DNA of 64,000 nt from Halopelagius longus (GCF_900100875.1 NZ_FNKQ01000002.1:868001-932000); one strand, 5' to 3'; shown: positions 8,100 to 16,600, counted from the first letter of the stretch. Numbers and translations are program-made. Notes: generated from the letters alone by a model not told the origin.

Positions 8100-8411
8100 T
8101 TACTCCCGCGCGAACCGAAGCCGGTAGTCCCCGTTCGTGCGTTCCGTGACCGTCTGGAGTCGCGCGGGTTCCATCGAGGTGCCGACGACGACGTCGTACG
8201 TCTTCGAGACGGTGAACTCCTCGTGGTCGGTCGTCCCCCAGATGACTGCGTCGATGACTTGGGTGTCGTTCAACGTGACCTCGGAGCGGTCGTCGGTCCA
8301 GAGAACCGTCACGGGCGTCTCGCCCGCGTCCCCCTCCTCGGCGGAGCGGGACGCGTTCGCGGGGTCGGTGGTGGAGCGGAGACTTCCGTTCGGTGGTGTA
8401 TGTTCTCTCAT
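8100..8411 (-). CDS. Hypothetical acidic protein, 103 aa
   Basis: I do not recognise a family. The ATG-started frame (MREHTPPNGSLRS) is acidic and its second half reads like a small beta-rich domain (EVTLNDTQVIDAVIWGTTDHEEFTV interrupted in the middle by a turn). The first ~30 residues look disordered. Competing plus-strand frames are basic and Ser/Thr-rich, unlike haloarchaeal proteins, so this strand is preferred. It has no same-strand neighbour within 400 bp on either side and no cysteines or membrane segments. Confidence 0.5.
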   Translation of the reverse strand: MREHTPPNGSLRSTTDPANASRSAEEGDAGETPVTVLWTDDRSEVTLNDTQVIDAVIWGTTDHEEFTVSKTYDVVVGTSMEPARLQTVTERTNGDYRLRFARE

Positions 8412-8808
8412 AGATACTGAATCAGATACTGACTTGTCTCCGCTGGAGACACACAGTCAAATGTGTATCGAAGTTCGAAACCCCTGTCTCGTCGGCGACA
8501 CCCGCCGTCCGTGCGCGCCGACTTCCGAATTGCTCCGTCGGCGCACTATGTCGCTATGACGACAGTTCCTGTCTCCTCGAAGCAAGCGGTTTCGAGGCCG
8601 TCGCTCCTCTCTTTGGTTCTCTCGACGACCCCCTCCAGTGCGGTCACCAGTCGCACCGGATTCACGGGGGCGTCGTCCGAACAAACCAGGGCGTTCGTAC
8701 GCCCACTGGTAGTATATCCTCACTGCTTAAATTTGTACTGTATTGACACGAGTTGGTCGTCTTCCGTCGCTTCAGGCACTTTATCATCCGCCGCGGCGGA
8801 GGAGGGAT
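8412..8808. other. Intergenic region upstream of dphB
   Basis: About 400 bp. Frames here are short and basic and I do not support any as a gene. It contains a strong hairpin at 8685-8710 and AT-rich elements at ~8709-8735 (AGTATATCC, CTTAAATTTG) that could be the promoter of dphB on the plus strand. The promoter of the 103-residue minus-strand gene should also lie here. Confidence 0.4.
8685..8710. promoter_or_regulatory. Hairpin/inverted repeat upstream of dphB
   Basis: GGGCGT and ACGCCC pair around a TCGT loop (8689-8704); beyond a two-base bulge ACCA pairs with TGGT, giving about 10 bp of stem. It sits just upstream of AT-rich promoter-like sequence. It could be an operator palindrome or a transcription terminator; nothing in the sequence decides between them. 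Confidence 0.3.
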
Positions 8809-9588
8809 ATGCTCACGTTCATCGGTCTCGGTCTGTACGACGAGCGTTCGATAACCGTCGAGGGGAGAGACGCGCTTCGAGAGGCGGACCGCGCGTACGC
8901 GGAGTTCTACACGAGCAAACTGCTCGGTGCGACCGTCGACGAACTGGAGTCGCACCACGGCGTCGATATTGAGGTTCTCGGTCGGGAAGGCGTCGAACAG
9001 CGTCCCGAGGAGATGCTCGACGCCGCCGAGACCGAGGACGTCGCGTTCCTCACCGCCGGCGACACGATGATATCGACGACGCACGTGGACCTGCGACTCC
9101 GGGCGGTAGAGCGCGGTATCGAGACGCGCGTCGTCCACGGCGTAACCGCCCAGTCGGCCGCGAGCGGTCTCAGCGGGCTTCAGAACTACCGGTTCGGAAA
9201 GGCCGTGACGCTCCCGTTCCCGTACGCGCACGGTGCGGAGGGCGTCCCGCAGAGCGTCGTCGACTCCATCGAGGCGAACCGAGAGCGAGGACTCCACACG
9301 CTGGTGTACCTCGACATCAAGGCCGACCGCGACGAGTACATGACGGCGCAGTTCGCCGCCGGGGAACTGGCGTCCGACTGGAAGGACGTCCTCGGCGTCG
9401 TCGTCGCCCGCGCCGGGAGTCCGGACCCCGTCGTGGCGGCGGACCGACTCTCCGCACTCGCGGACCGCGAGTTCGGCGACCCGCTTCACATGCTCCTCGT
9501 TCCCGGTGACCTCCACCACGTCGAGGCCGACGCGGTGCGGACGCTCGGCGGTGCGCCGGACGACGTGGTCGCGGAGAACGAACTGTAA
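8809..9588 (+). CDS. dphB: Diphthine synthase DphB
   Basis: The ATG at 8809 has a GGAGG Shine-Dalgarno 4-8 nt upstream and gives the family N-terminus MLTFIGLGLYDERSIT. The 259-residue protein matches the tetrapyrrole-methylase fold used by archaeal DphB: GLGLYDERSITVEG at the start, FLTAGDTMISTTHVDL, and VVHGVTAQSAASGLSGLQNY. DphB uses S-adenosylmethionine to methylate the modified histidine of elongation factor 2 on the way to diphthamide. Length is normal for the family. It converges on the archaeosortase gene with 21 bp between stops. Confidence 0.93.
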   Translation: MLTFIGLGLYDERSITVEGRDALREADRAYAEFYTSKLLGATVDELESHHGVDIEVLGREGVEQRPEEMLDAAETEDVAFLTAGDTMISTTHVDLRLRAVERGIETRVVHGVTAQSAASGLSGLQNYRFGKAVTLPFPYAHGAEGVPQSVVDSIEANRERGLHTLVYLDIKADRDEYMTAQFAAGELASDWKDVLGVVVARAGSPDPVVAADRLSALADREFGDPLHMLLVPGDLHHVEADAVRTLGGAPDDVVAENEL

Positions 9589-9609
9589 CTCCCTCGACCG
9601 TTCGACCGT

Positions 9610-10554
9610 TCAGACGCTTCCGCCGCGGTTCGTCCCCTGTACGTCCTCTACGTCGAGGGCGTCGGCTAAGTCGTACTCGTCGCCGGTGAGCATGTACAAC
9701 ACGTCCTCGACGACCGTGAGGAGTTCCGGCAGTTCGCGGACGACGAGGTAGGTGATGCCGACGAGAGCGACGACCGCGAGCAGTTGGCTGATTATCCGAT
9801 CCGAGATGAAAAACGAGACCATGTAGGGGTCGCTCGACCCGAACAGAAGCAGTATCTCGTCGACGAAGAACTGGAAGTACTGCTTTCCGAAGGCGATGGT
9901 GATGAACGTCGTCCGAAGCAGATTGAGCGCGTAGATGATGGGGATGGCGATAGCCAGCGCGCGGAGTTTCCGCCGGAGCGGAGCCTTCACCGCGGCGATG
10001 AGGCCCGCGAAGATGGTCATGCTTCCCAGACCGGTGCACGCGAGGACGACGGACACTTCGAGGCGGTGGTCGCCCGCCCAGAAGCGGAACGTGTTCAGAT
10101 AGCCCTGCTCGCCGACGACGAGTTCGGGGTGGTAGCCGAGGGCGTTGACCAAGAACCCCGTCTGAGCGGCGACCGTCTCCATCAGGACGCCCCTCGGGGC
10201 GGGCACGTGGAGTCCGAGGAGCGTGAACGCTGGTATCGTCTCGAACGGGAGGTAGACGGCCCCCATCACGGCGACGGCGCGGGAGAGGACGAACAGCGAA
10301 CTTCGGCCGGAGTAGAGGAGATACCCCGCGTAGAGACACGCCGGGACGGCGGCCAAAGAGAGGAACCCCTCGATGTAGCTCTTGTGGACGAACGCGAAGT
10401 GAGGGACCAACTGCAGCCAAAAGAGCGCGAAACCGGCCCACGCGGCCAGGGTGACGTATCGCGCGTACCGCTCGTCGCGGCGTTCGAGTACCGCGCCGAC
10501 GACGAACGTCAGGATGACGACCCACGCGAGGGCGTCGGAAAGAACTCCGGGCAT
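9610..10554 (-). CDS. artA: Archaeosortase A
   Basis: The 314-residue protein is a polytopic membrane protein with about eight hydrophobic segments. The exosortase/archaeosortase catalytic triad is visible: Cys173 in LACTGLGSM, Arg214 in LNLLRTTF, Arg253 in FISDRIISQ. These numbers agree with those I recall for Haloferax volcanii ArtA. ArtA recognises PGF-CTERM tripartite signals, removes the C-terminal transmembrane helix and is required for lipid anchoring of the product. The next gene upstream on the same strand is an S-layer glycoprotein ending in exactly such a signal. A 182 bp gap with a terminator-like hairpin separates them, so co-transcription would require readthrough. Confidence 0.95.
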   Translation of the reverse strand: MPGVLSDALAWVVILTFVVGAVLERRDERYARYVTLAAWAGFALFWLQLVPHFAFVHKSYIEGFLSLAAVPACLYAGYLLYSGRSSLFVLSRAVAVMGAVYLPFETIPAFTLLGLHVPAPRGVLMETVAAQTGFLVNALGYHPELVVGEQGYLNTFRFWAGDHRLEVSVVLACTGLGSMTIFAGLIAAVKAPLRRKLRALAIAIPIIYALNLLRTTFITIAFGKQYFQFFVDEILLLFGSSDPYMVSFFISDRIISQLLAVVALVGITYLVVRELPELLTVVEDVLYMLTGDEYDLADALDVEDVQGTNRGGSV

Positions 10555-10680
10555 AGACGAACGATACGGCGTTCGGATTAAATCCCTTGTCGTTCTGTGC
10601 GCCGTCCGAGTCGGACCGTGAACGGACGACTGCGGGCGGTACGGCAGGGTGAGACGACGCTGTCGCTCACCGATCGAGTC

Positions 10681-10730
10681 CGAAAGAAAGGAAGTTCGGG
10701 ACCGAGTCGGAGGGAAACCCTCCGGGACTC
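10681..10730 (-). terminator. Hairpin terminator of the S-layer gene
   Basis: Just past the S-layer stop (TAA, 10737-10739) lies CGGAGGG-AAA-CCCTCCG at 10708-10724, extendable by GAGT/ACTC. Read on the minus strand it is followed by a T-rich tract (TTCCTTTCTTTCG). This fits termination of a very abundant mRNA before artA. Confidence 0.55.
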
Positions 10731-10736
10731 AGTTAG

Positions 10737-13403
10737 TTAGTCGCGGCGGACGGCGAGGAGCGCCGCAGCGAGGAGCGCGGTGACAGCGACGACCACGCCG
10801 AATCCGGGCGTGCTCGTGTCAGTCTCCGTCGGCCCTTCGGTTGCGGTCTCGCCGGTCGACGTCGTCGTCACGGCCGTCGTGGTGGCCGGCGCGTCGGTCG
10901 TCGTGTCGACAGGCTCGTCCGTCGTCGCCGTACCGTTGTCCGTCACGGTTTCGGTGACCTGGGAGCCTTCGACGACTTCGCCGTCAACCGTTTCGTCAGA
11001 GGCAGCGTTGCTGCCACTCACTTTCACGGTGAACGTGTCGTTGACGTTCTGACCGCTGAAGTCGAAGTCAGCAGAGAACGTGTTGTTCTCGGTGACGTGG
11101 ACCGTCGCGGTCTTCAGGAAGCTCGGGCGGACGTCCGAGTCACTGCGGACACGGAGCTGAAGTTCCGTACCCGGGGCGACGTTGGACGTGCCTTCGATGG
11201 TCTGACCCGCAGCGTTCGCAACGTTGTACGGGTCGTCGAGGCTGTGTTCGCCCTCGATGAGGTCGAAGTTAGCCGTCGTGCTGGTCTCCTCGCTGGAGAG
11301 GTTGCCCTTGTCCTTCGCGACGGTGAAGTTAGCCGTGAGGCTGTCACCGTCACCGAAGTCGACTTCGCCGCTCGGGCGGAACGCGCCGATGTCGCCTGCG
11401 TCCGAGTCGAACACGACGTAGTACGTGTCGTTCTCGGTGTCAGCGACGACGCTCTGGACGTTGTCCTCGCTCACGTTGAGCGAGTACGCCTCGCGGTTGG
11501 TCGGAGCTTCGCTCTGGTTGAACGTGAGGCTGAACTTGCTGTTGTTGAGGAGCGCCGAAGCGTTGTCGTTCGCGCCATCGACGATGCCGCCGATGCCGGA
11601 TGCGACGATCTGGGTGACGACGTAGTCGCCGTCAGCGATCTTGCTGTCCTGCGTGAGGTTACCGTTCTCGGCGGCCTCGTTCAGTGCGCTGAGGTCGCTG
11701 AGGTCGGTGCGGTCGGAAGCGGTCCACGTCTGGAGCGATTCCGTGCTGCGCTCTTCGAGGACGAGCGTGCCGACGTTCTGGGAGCTCGAGCTCGCGTCCT
11801 GGTTCGCGCGGACTTCGAGGTCGTACTCGCCAGCGTCGAGGAGCGATTCGACGGAGTTCTCCGACTGGATGTCGGACTTGACGATCGCGTCGTCGTCGTT
11901 CTTCACGGTGAAGACGTCGGAGCTACCGGTCGTCGAACCGGAGGCGCCGATCGCTTCCCACGTGTTGAAGCGGATGACGACTTTGCCGTCGTTGTTCTCG
12001 TCTTCGACGGTCACGTTAGCAAGGAAACCGACGTCCGTGCTACCGATGTTGACCGTCGCGTAGTCGTTGTTCGAGACGGTGACGGGGATTTCGACCGTGT
12101 CACCGCGCTGTTCGGTAATGATCGAGTTGCTGAAGCTGGCCGAGCCGTCGGAGGCCTTAGCAACCTTGATGGTCGAGGATTCGACCGTCACACCCGAGTA
12201 GTCGTCGCGGACTTCGAGCGTGTATTCGCCGTTGTCGGTGTCACTGAAGGCGTCGATGTCGAACTCGTATTCACCCTGACCGTTCAGGGAGTCGTTGACT
12301 TCCGCACCGAACTCGTCGCCGTCAGACTCGTAGAGCTGAAGCGAGACCGGACGGTTACCCGCGTTGGCGGAGACCGTACCAGAGACGGTGTCGGACGTCG
12401 TGATGTTCTGGTCATCGACGTCGAGGGAAAGACCGAGGTCGCGAAGGTCGATCGTGCGCGTCGCACTATCGAACGTCACGTTGTATTCGCCGAGTGCGCG
12501 GTTCTCCGTGTTGAAGACGAACACCTTGCTGTGGTCGCCCGTGGAACCGGAGAACGCGTAGTTGTCCTCGCCTTCGATCTCGACAGACGAATCCGTGCTG
12601 TTCGAGACGACTGCAACCTTCGAGCCCTTGTACGCATTCGCGTCGTTGGAGCGAATCGTCGTAGAGGCGAAGGTCACGGACTTCGCGTCGTCAGTATCGG
12701 AGACACTGACGGTGTTGCCCGCGGTGTCGTCGACGCTGTAGGTGATCGAGATGTCGTCCGTGTAGACCTTGCTCAGGTCGAAGACAACACGGCCACCTTC
12801 GCTGGCGGCGGTGTCAGCGTTCGAGAGCGTGGTGATCTCCTCTTCGTCGCTGTTGAGGAGAGTCACGGTCGCGCTGCTCGCATCAACGTTCTTGTTGAAC
12901 GCCAGTTCAAGCTCAGCGTCCACGTTGTCCGACCCCGACGCCGTGTCGTTGTCGTAGTGGATTGCGGACTTGAGCGTAGGCTTCGAGTTGTCTACCTCGA
13001 AGGAAGCCGTTGCTTCTGCCTCATCTCCAACGGAGAGCGAGGCGTTCTGGTAGGCAGCAACTTGGTAGCTGCCTTCGGATGCGCCCGAGGGGACCGTAAG
13101 CGTCTGACCAGTGTACTCGCCACTGGAATCAGCCGCCGTCGATCCGCTAGGCTCCGAATCGTTGTAGAAGCCGTCGTTGTTCAGGTCGATCCAATACTGA
13201 ATATCGCCAGTAGTCGAAGTGTTGTTCGTGACGGTAAACGCCACGTCACTGCCCGAGGAAACTACCTCGGAACCAGATTCGACTGTGACGGAATTTGCTG
13301 CCGCAGCAGCCGTGCCCGTGAACGCGATGGTGCCGGCGAAGACCGACAGAACCATCAGCGCGGCGAGCGCGACGGCGCGGATCTGCTTAGATTTCCGTGT
13401 CAT
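10737..13403 (-). CDS. csg: S-layer (major cell surface) glycoprotein with PGF-CTERM anchor signal
   Basis: The 888-residue protein begins with a haloarchaeal surface-glycoprotein signal peptide (MTRKSKQIRAVALAALMVLS, Ala-rich end, cleavage near residue 35-37). The body is beta-rich, Asp/Ser/Thr/Asn-rich and acidic. It has many N-glycosylation sequons (for example YNDS, YNVT, NGNLT, LNNS, TENNT) and only sparse positive charge. A Thr-rich stretch of about 45 residues precedes the C-terminal sorting signal STPGFGVVVAVTALLAA...AVRRD, with Pro-Gly-Phe at 866-868, one membrane helix and a basic tail. It should be exported, glycosylated, cleaved by ArtA and lipid-anchored. The neighbouring gene is artA. 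Paralogous PGF-CTERM surface proteins exist, so being the principal S-layer protein is inferred from size, signal and promoter. Confidence 0.9.
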   Translation of the reverse strand: MTRKSKQIRAVALAALMVLSVFAGTIAFTGTAAAAANSVTVESGSEVVSSGSDVAFTVTNNTSTTGDIQYWIDLNNDGFYNDSEPSGSTAADSSGEYTGQTLTVPSGASEGSYQVAAYQNASLSVGDEAEATASFEVDNSKPTLKSAIHYDNDTASGSDNVDAELELAFNKNVDASSATVTLLNSDEEEITTLSNADTAASEGGRVVFDLSKVYTDDISITYSVDDTAGNTVSVSDTDDAKSVTFASTTIRSNDANAYKGSKVAVVSNSTDSSVEIEGEDNYAFSGSTGDHSKVFVFNTENRALGEYNVTFDSATRTIDLRDLGLSLDVDDQNITTSDTVSGTVSANAGNRPVSLQLYESDGDEFGAEVNDSLNGQGEYEFDIDAFSDTDNGEYTLEVRDDYSGVTVESSTIKVAKASDGSASFSNSIITEQRGDTVEIPVTVSNNDYATVNIGSTDVGFLANVTVEDENNDGKVVIRFNTWEAIGASGSTTGSSDVFTVKNDDDAIVKSDIQSENSVESLLDAGEYDLEVRANQDASSSSQNVGTLVLEERSTESLQTWTASDRTDLSDLSALNEAAENGNLTQDSKIADGDYVVTQIVASGIGGIVDGANDNASALLNNSKFSLTFNQSEAPTNREAYSLNVSEDNVQSVVADTENDTYYVVFDSDAGDIGAFRPSGEVDFGDGDSLTANFTVAKDKGNLSSEETSTTANFDLIEGEHSLDDPYNVANAAGQTIEGTSNVAPGTELQLRVRSDSDVRPSFLKTATVHVTENNTFSADFDFSGQNVNDTFTVKVSGSNAASDETVDGEVVEGSQVTETVTDNGTATTDEPVDTTTDAPATTTAVTTTSTGETATEGPTETDTSTPGFGVVVAVTALLAAALLAVRRD

Positions 13404-13761
13404 GTTTAGTTGGGTAGGTCGCTAGTCGGCAACAGCACCTTTCGGTCGCCCTCGATATCCAGACGCCCGCCGAAGCGGACTTGGACGACGGTACTCGCTG
13501 ATGTCACCTTGGGTAGGGGTACAGGTCGAAACTTCTCCCAGTGTTATATATGTCTTCTGTTCTGGAAATTGTTTTCACAGCGAAAATGAAGATATGGGAC
13601 CACTCAATCGAAGTTAATGTCTACCAGATAACAACACGACGGTTCAGCGTGCTACCTGTATCCGGTACCTGTTACGCTCATCCGCGATTCTCGTTGTTGT
13701 GACTGTGCGAGCGGCGAATCTGGTCGAGACGGGGAGACGAAAAGCGAGGGGCGGCCGGCGC
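13404..13761. other. Leader and promoter region of the S-layer gene
   Basis: This 358 bp stretch is the 5' region of the minus-strand S-layer gene and the 3' side of the VOC gene. It is AT-rich between ~13540 and 13640. I see no gene in it. Confidence 0.5.
13544..13551 (-). promoter_or_regulatory. TATA box of the S-layer gene
   Basis: TTATATAT on the plus strand reads ATATATAA on the minus strand. Transcription would start about 25 bp downstream, near 13520, giving a 5' leader of roughly 115 nt. A long leader is what I recall for the Haloferax csg transcript. Confidence 0.5.
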
Positions 13762-14532
13762 TCAGTCGTCGCTGGGGTTGAGAACCTCGATTTCGTGACC
13801 GTCGGGGTCCTTCGTGAACGCGTAGCGTTGGTCGCAGGACTCGGGATCGCGGTAGTCCTCCGCCTCCCGTTCCATCAGGGTGTCCCAGTACTCGTTCAGG
13901 TCGTCGGCGCGGACGCAGACGTGCCCCCACGCGTCGCCCATCGTGTACGTTCGGCCGTCGTAATTGTACGTGAGTTCGACGGCCATCGCCTCTTCGGCGG
14001 CGTCCTCGGGCTTCATGAAGTAGTTCGCGAACGTGTCGGACTCCCAGCGACCGGTGTGTTCGTACTCGAACTTCCGCGTCCAGAAGCCGATGGCCTCGTC
14101 GGCGTCCTCGACGCGCATCATCGTGTGGTCGATGCTCCACTTCGCGCCGTGGTCGCGTTGGACGATTTCGACCTCGTGGCCGTCGGGGTCCTTCACGAAC
14201 GCGTAGCGTCCGCCGCAGGACTCGGGGTCGCGGTAATCCTCGACGCCCTCGTCCATCAACTGCTGGTAGTGCTCTTCGAGTTCGCCCTCGGGGACGCGGA
14301 CGGCGATGTGGCCCCACGCGTCGCCCATCTCGTACGTCCGGTCGTCGTGGTTGTACGTCAGTTCGAGGACCGCGCCGTCCTCGTGGACGTCCTCCGGCCC
14401 GAGGTAGACGTTCGTGAACGTGTCGGCCTCCCAGCGACCCTTCTCCTCGTAGTCGAAGTGCGTCTGGTACCACTCGAGCGATTCATCGAGGTCCTCGACG
14501 CGCATCATCACGTGGTCAAGTACTCCGGACAT
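13762..14532 (-). CDS. Two-domain VOC family protein (glyoxalase/dioxygenase fold)
   Basis: The ATG at 14532 (MSGVLDHVMMRVEDLDES) gives 256 residues. Two halves of ~125 residues are clear tandem duplicates: each starts DH.MMRVED.DE, contains AVELTYN.D.RTY.MGDAWGH in broken form, and ends DPDGHE.E. The conserved His and Glu positions of glyoxalase I-type metal sites appear in both (DHVMM, GHIAV, HEVEI; DHTMM, GHVCV, HEIEV). The best guess is a lactoylglutathione lyase-like or related VOC metalloenzyme; haloarchaea use gamma-glutamylcysteine rather than glutathione, so the substrate is unknown. It is monocistronic as far as visible. Confidence 0.85.
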   Translation of the reverse strand: MSGVLDHVMMRVEDLDESLEWYQTHFDYEEKGRWEADTFTNVYLGPEDVHEDGAVLELTYNHDDRTYEMGDAWGHIAVRVPEGELEEHYQQLMDEGVEDYRDPESCGGRYAFVKDPDGHEVEIVQRDHGAKWSIDHTMMRVEDADEAIGFWTRKFEYEHTGRWESDTFANYFMKPEDAAEEAMAVELTYNYDGRTYTMGDAWGHVCVRADDLNEYWDTLMEREAEDYRDPESCDQRYAFTKDPDGHEIEVLNPSDD

Positions 14533-14633
14533 ACACGCCGATTTTCGGCCGGCGCGTCGAAAAGGGTACCGAACGCGGAACCCACCGACGCCCGTTCCCA
14601 CGGCAGTTTGGGACGCTCTCTCGCGCCGTCGCG

Positions 14634-15098
14634 TCACGTCCGCCGGCGCTTCGCCCGCGGCCAGTACGCCCACCACGCGACGGCCCACAGAGCGAGCGTT
14701 CCGAGGGGCCACGCCGTCCGACCGGGTTGCACGGAGAACCCCTGCGCCAGCGAGAGTTGCGCGACGCCGGCGACTGCGAGGAGTCCGCCCGTCACGCGCG
14801 AGTCCTCGCGCCCCCGCCGCCACCCGACGACGGCGCTTGCGACCGCACCGGCGTAGCAGGCGACCGAGAGCGGCCACGAGAAGATGTACTCCGGGAGTCC
14901 CCGGGTGTAGACGAATAGGAAGTCGCTGAGCGTTGTCACTCCGAACGGCGCGGTGTTCAGGAGCCCCCACGCGAACAGGAGCGTCGTCCCGCCGTCGGCG
15001 TAGCGTTGAATCGACCACGGAACCGCCAGAAGCGCGAGGAGAACGAGGACGGTGCGGTCGTCGGAGGGAGACTCCTGTCGGTCGGTACGTCGGGCCAC
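14634..15098 (-). CDS. Haloarchaeal membrane protein, 154 aa (TIGR04206-like)
   Basis: A GTG start at 15098 gives a 154-residue protein with about four hydrophobic segments (VLVLLALLAVPWS, LSVACYAGAVASAVV, GLLAVAGVAQLSLAQG, TLALWAVAWWAYW) and a basic C-terminus. From memory it resembles the haloarchaea-restricted family TIGR04206, of unknown function; I could not verify this. It follows the DRG GTPase gene on the same strand with only 7 bp between them, so the two form an operon. The archaeosortase and S-layer genes are 1.2-5 kb away on the same strand. Confidence 0.75.
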   Translation of the reverse strand: MARRTDRQESPSDDRTVLVLLALLAVPWSIQRYADGGTTLLFAWGLLNTAPFGVTTLSDFLFVYTRGLPEYIFSWPLSVACYAGAVASAVVGWRRGREDSRVTGGLLAVAGVAQLSLAQGFSVQPGRTAWPLGTLALWAVAWWAYWPRAKRRRT

Positions 15099-15105
15099 TG
15101 CCGGC

Positions 15106-16218
15106 TTACTTCCGCGCGACGATGCGGAGGATGTCTTCGTCCTGCAGTTCGTGGTCGCGGCCGACCTGTTGTTCGTCGTGTTTCGCGCTCGGTCCGGTGA
15201 CGCGCGCGAACCGGAACCGTTCGTCCAACGTCCCGCCGAGTCTGTCGAGTGCGTCGTCGACGGTGTTCTCCTCCTCCGTGAGGACGAGCGGTTCCTCGTA
15301 ATCGACGCCGCGGCCCGGCTTGTCCATGTAGATGCGGATGAGGCCGAGTTCCTCCCACATCTTCTCCTTCAGGGCGTCGAGGCCCTTCTCGGCCTCCGCG
15401 CTGATGAAGACGGCCTCCTCGGGGTCGATACCGACCTCCCTGAGGTTCTCCTCGACTGTCGGCAGGTAGTCGCGGTCGATGAGGTCGGCTTTGTTGACCG
15501 TGACCATCGAGGGCAGGTAGACGCGGTTGTCCATGATGCCGTCGATGAGTTCGTCTATCGTCAGGTCGCCGCGGACGGTCACGTCGGCGTTGACGTACCC
15601 GTGCTCTCTGAGGACGTCCTTGATCGTCTCCTCGTCGAGGGAGACGTCGTCCGTGGTGGTGACCTGAAGCCCGCCCTTCCCCGTCTTCGAGATGGTGAGG
15701 CTCGGCGGTTCGGCGTCGAGTCGAATCTTGTTCTCGTACAGTTCGTGGCGGAGGCGTTCGTAGCGCTCGATTTCGAACACCGAGAGCATGAACACCACGA
15801 GGTCGGCGGTTCGGACGACCGAGAGCACCTCCTTGCCGCCGCCGCGGCCGCCCGCCGCGCCCTCGATGAGACCCGGAACGTCGAGGATCTGGATGTTCGC
15901 TCCGTTGTACTTGAGCATCCCCGGGTTGACGTTCAGCGTCGTGAACTCGTACTCGCCGACTTCGCTGTCGGCGTTCGTCAGGGCGTTGATGAGCGTCGAT
16001 TTGCCGACGCTCGGGAATCCGACGAGTGCGACGGTCACGTCGCCGGTCTTCTCGACCGCGTAGCCGTGGCCGCCACCGCTGGAGGACTGTTTCTCGAGTT
16101 TCTCCTTCTTTTCCGCGAGCTTCGCCTTCAGACGCCCGATGTGTGACTCCGTCGACTTGTTGTAGGGCGTGTTCGCGATCTCCTCGCGGAGTTCTTCGAT
16201 CTCTTCCTCCAGTCCCAT
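15106..16218 (-). CDS. DRG-family GTPase (Obg-like, TGS domain)
   Basis: I chose the ATG at 16218 (MGLEEEIEELREEI), the conserved family start; an ATG six codons upstream (16236) is possible. The 370-residue protein has a helical N-terminus with KSTESHIGRLKAKLAEKKEK, then the G domain: G1 GFPSVGKST, G3 DVPGLIEGA, G4 NKAD, with a long inserted S5D2L-like segment. A C-terminal TGS domain begins near GVDYEEPLVL. Archaeal/eukaryotic DRG proteins bind translating ribosomes, and the eukaryotic ones work with DFRP partners. Length and domain order are normal. It heads an operon with the 154-residue membrane protein. Confidence 0.92.
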   Translation of the reverse strand: MGLEEEIEELREEIANTPYNKSTESHIGRLKAKLAEKKEKLEKQSSSGGGHGYAVEKTGDVTVALVGFPSVGKSTLINALTNADSEVGEYEFTTLNVNPGMLKYNGANIQILDVPGLIEGAAGGRGGGKEVLSVVRTADLVVFMLSVFEIERYERLRHELYENKIRLDAEPPSLTISKTGKGGLQVTTTDDVSLDEETIKDVLREHGYVNADVTVRGDLTIDELIDGIMDNRVYLPSMVTVNKADLIDRDYLPTVEENLREVGIDPEEAVFISAEAEKGLDALKEKMWEELGLIRIYMDKPGRGVDYEEPLVLTEEENTVDDALDRLGGTLDERFRFARVTGPSAKHDEQQVGRDHELQDEDILRIVARK

Positions 16219-16356
16219 CGGGTACACGTCGGCCACGTGCGTCGAAAAACCTGTTCCTTCGTCTCGGCATCGGTTGTTGTTTCGCGTACGCGGGAGCGCG
16301 CGAGAAACGCTTCGATAGCGTTATATCGAGCACTCGTGACCGAGGAACTAGACGAG

Positions 16357-16557
16357 ATGCCGGACGCTTCCACGTTTCGGGATAGGACGGAGATAACGGT
16401 TCCGTGCGAGTCGTTGAGCGACGTTCGAGACGAACTCGAATCGGAGTTCACCGTCACCGTCTTCCCGAAGGACGGAATCTGCCGCATCATCGCCAGTCCG
16501 GTGGAGATACGGGCCGTCGAGCAGTTTCTCACGAACCGCGGCGTCACCGTCCGCTGA
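16357..16557 (+). CDS. Small conserved haloarchaeal protein, 66 aa
   Basis: The ATG at 16357 gives MPDASTFRDRTEITVPCESL and a compact alpha/beta sequence ending FLTNRGVTVR. An upstream in-frame GTG at 16336 would add seven residues. A TTATAT element at 16321-16326 is about 30 bp upstream, which would suit a nearly leaderless transcript. From memory it looks like the haloarchaeal VNG_1110C-type family of unknown function. It lies divergent from the DRG GTPase and directly before the cox cluster. Confidence 0.65.
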   Translation: MPDASTFRDRTEITVPCESLSDVRDELESEFTVTVFPKDGICRIIASPVEIRAVEQFLTNRGVTVR

Positions 16558-16600
16558 TTCGTTCCGAAGCGCTTTGTACCCCGCGCGACCATCTTCCGGT

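Noticed and set aside
8457-8723. 88-codon minus-strand frame upstream of dphB
   Set aside because: Strongly Arg-rich, no ribosome site, composition unlike haloarchaeal proteins.
11097-13409. 770-codon open frame antisense to the S-layer gene
   Set aside because: It is Arg/Val-rich with no signal or family motifs, and it mirrors the codon bias of the acidic S-layer gene; long antisense frames are usual at this GC content.
13762-14532. Possible link between the VOC protein and methylglyoxal synthase as a pathway
   Set aside because: The genes are 37 kb apart and the VOC substrate is unknown, so no pathway claim is justified.
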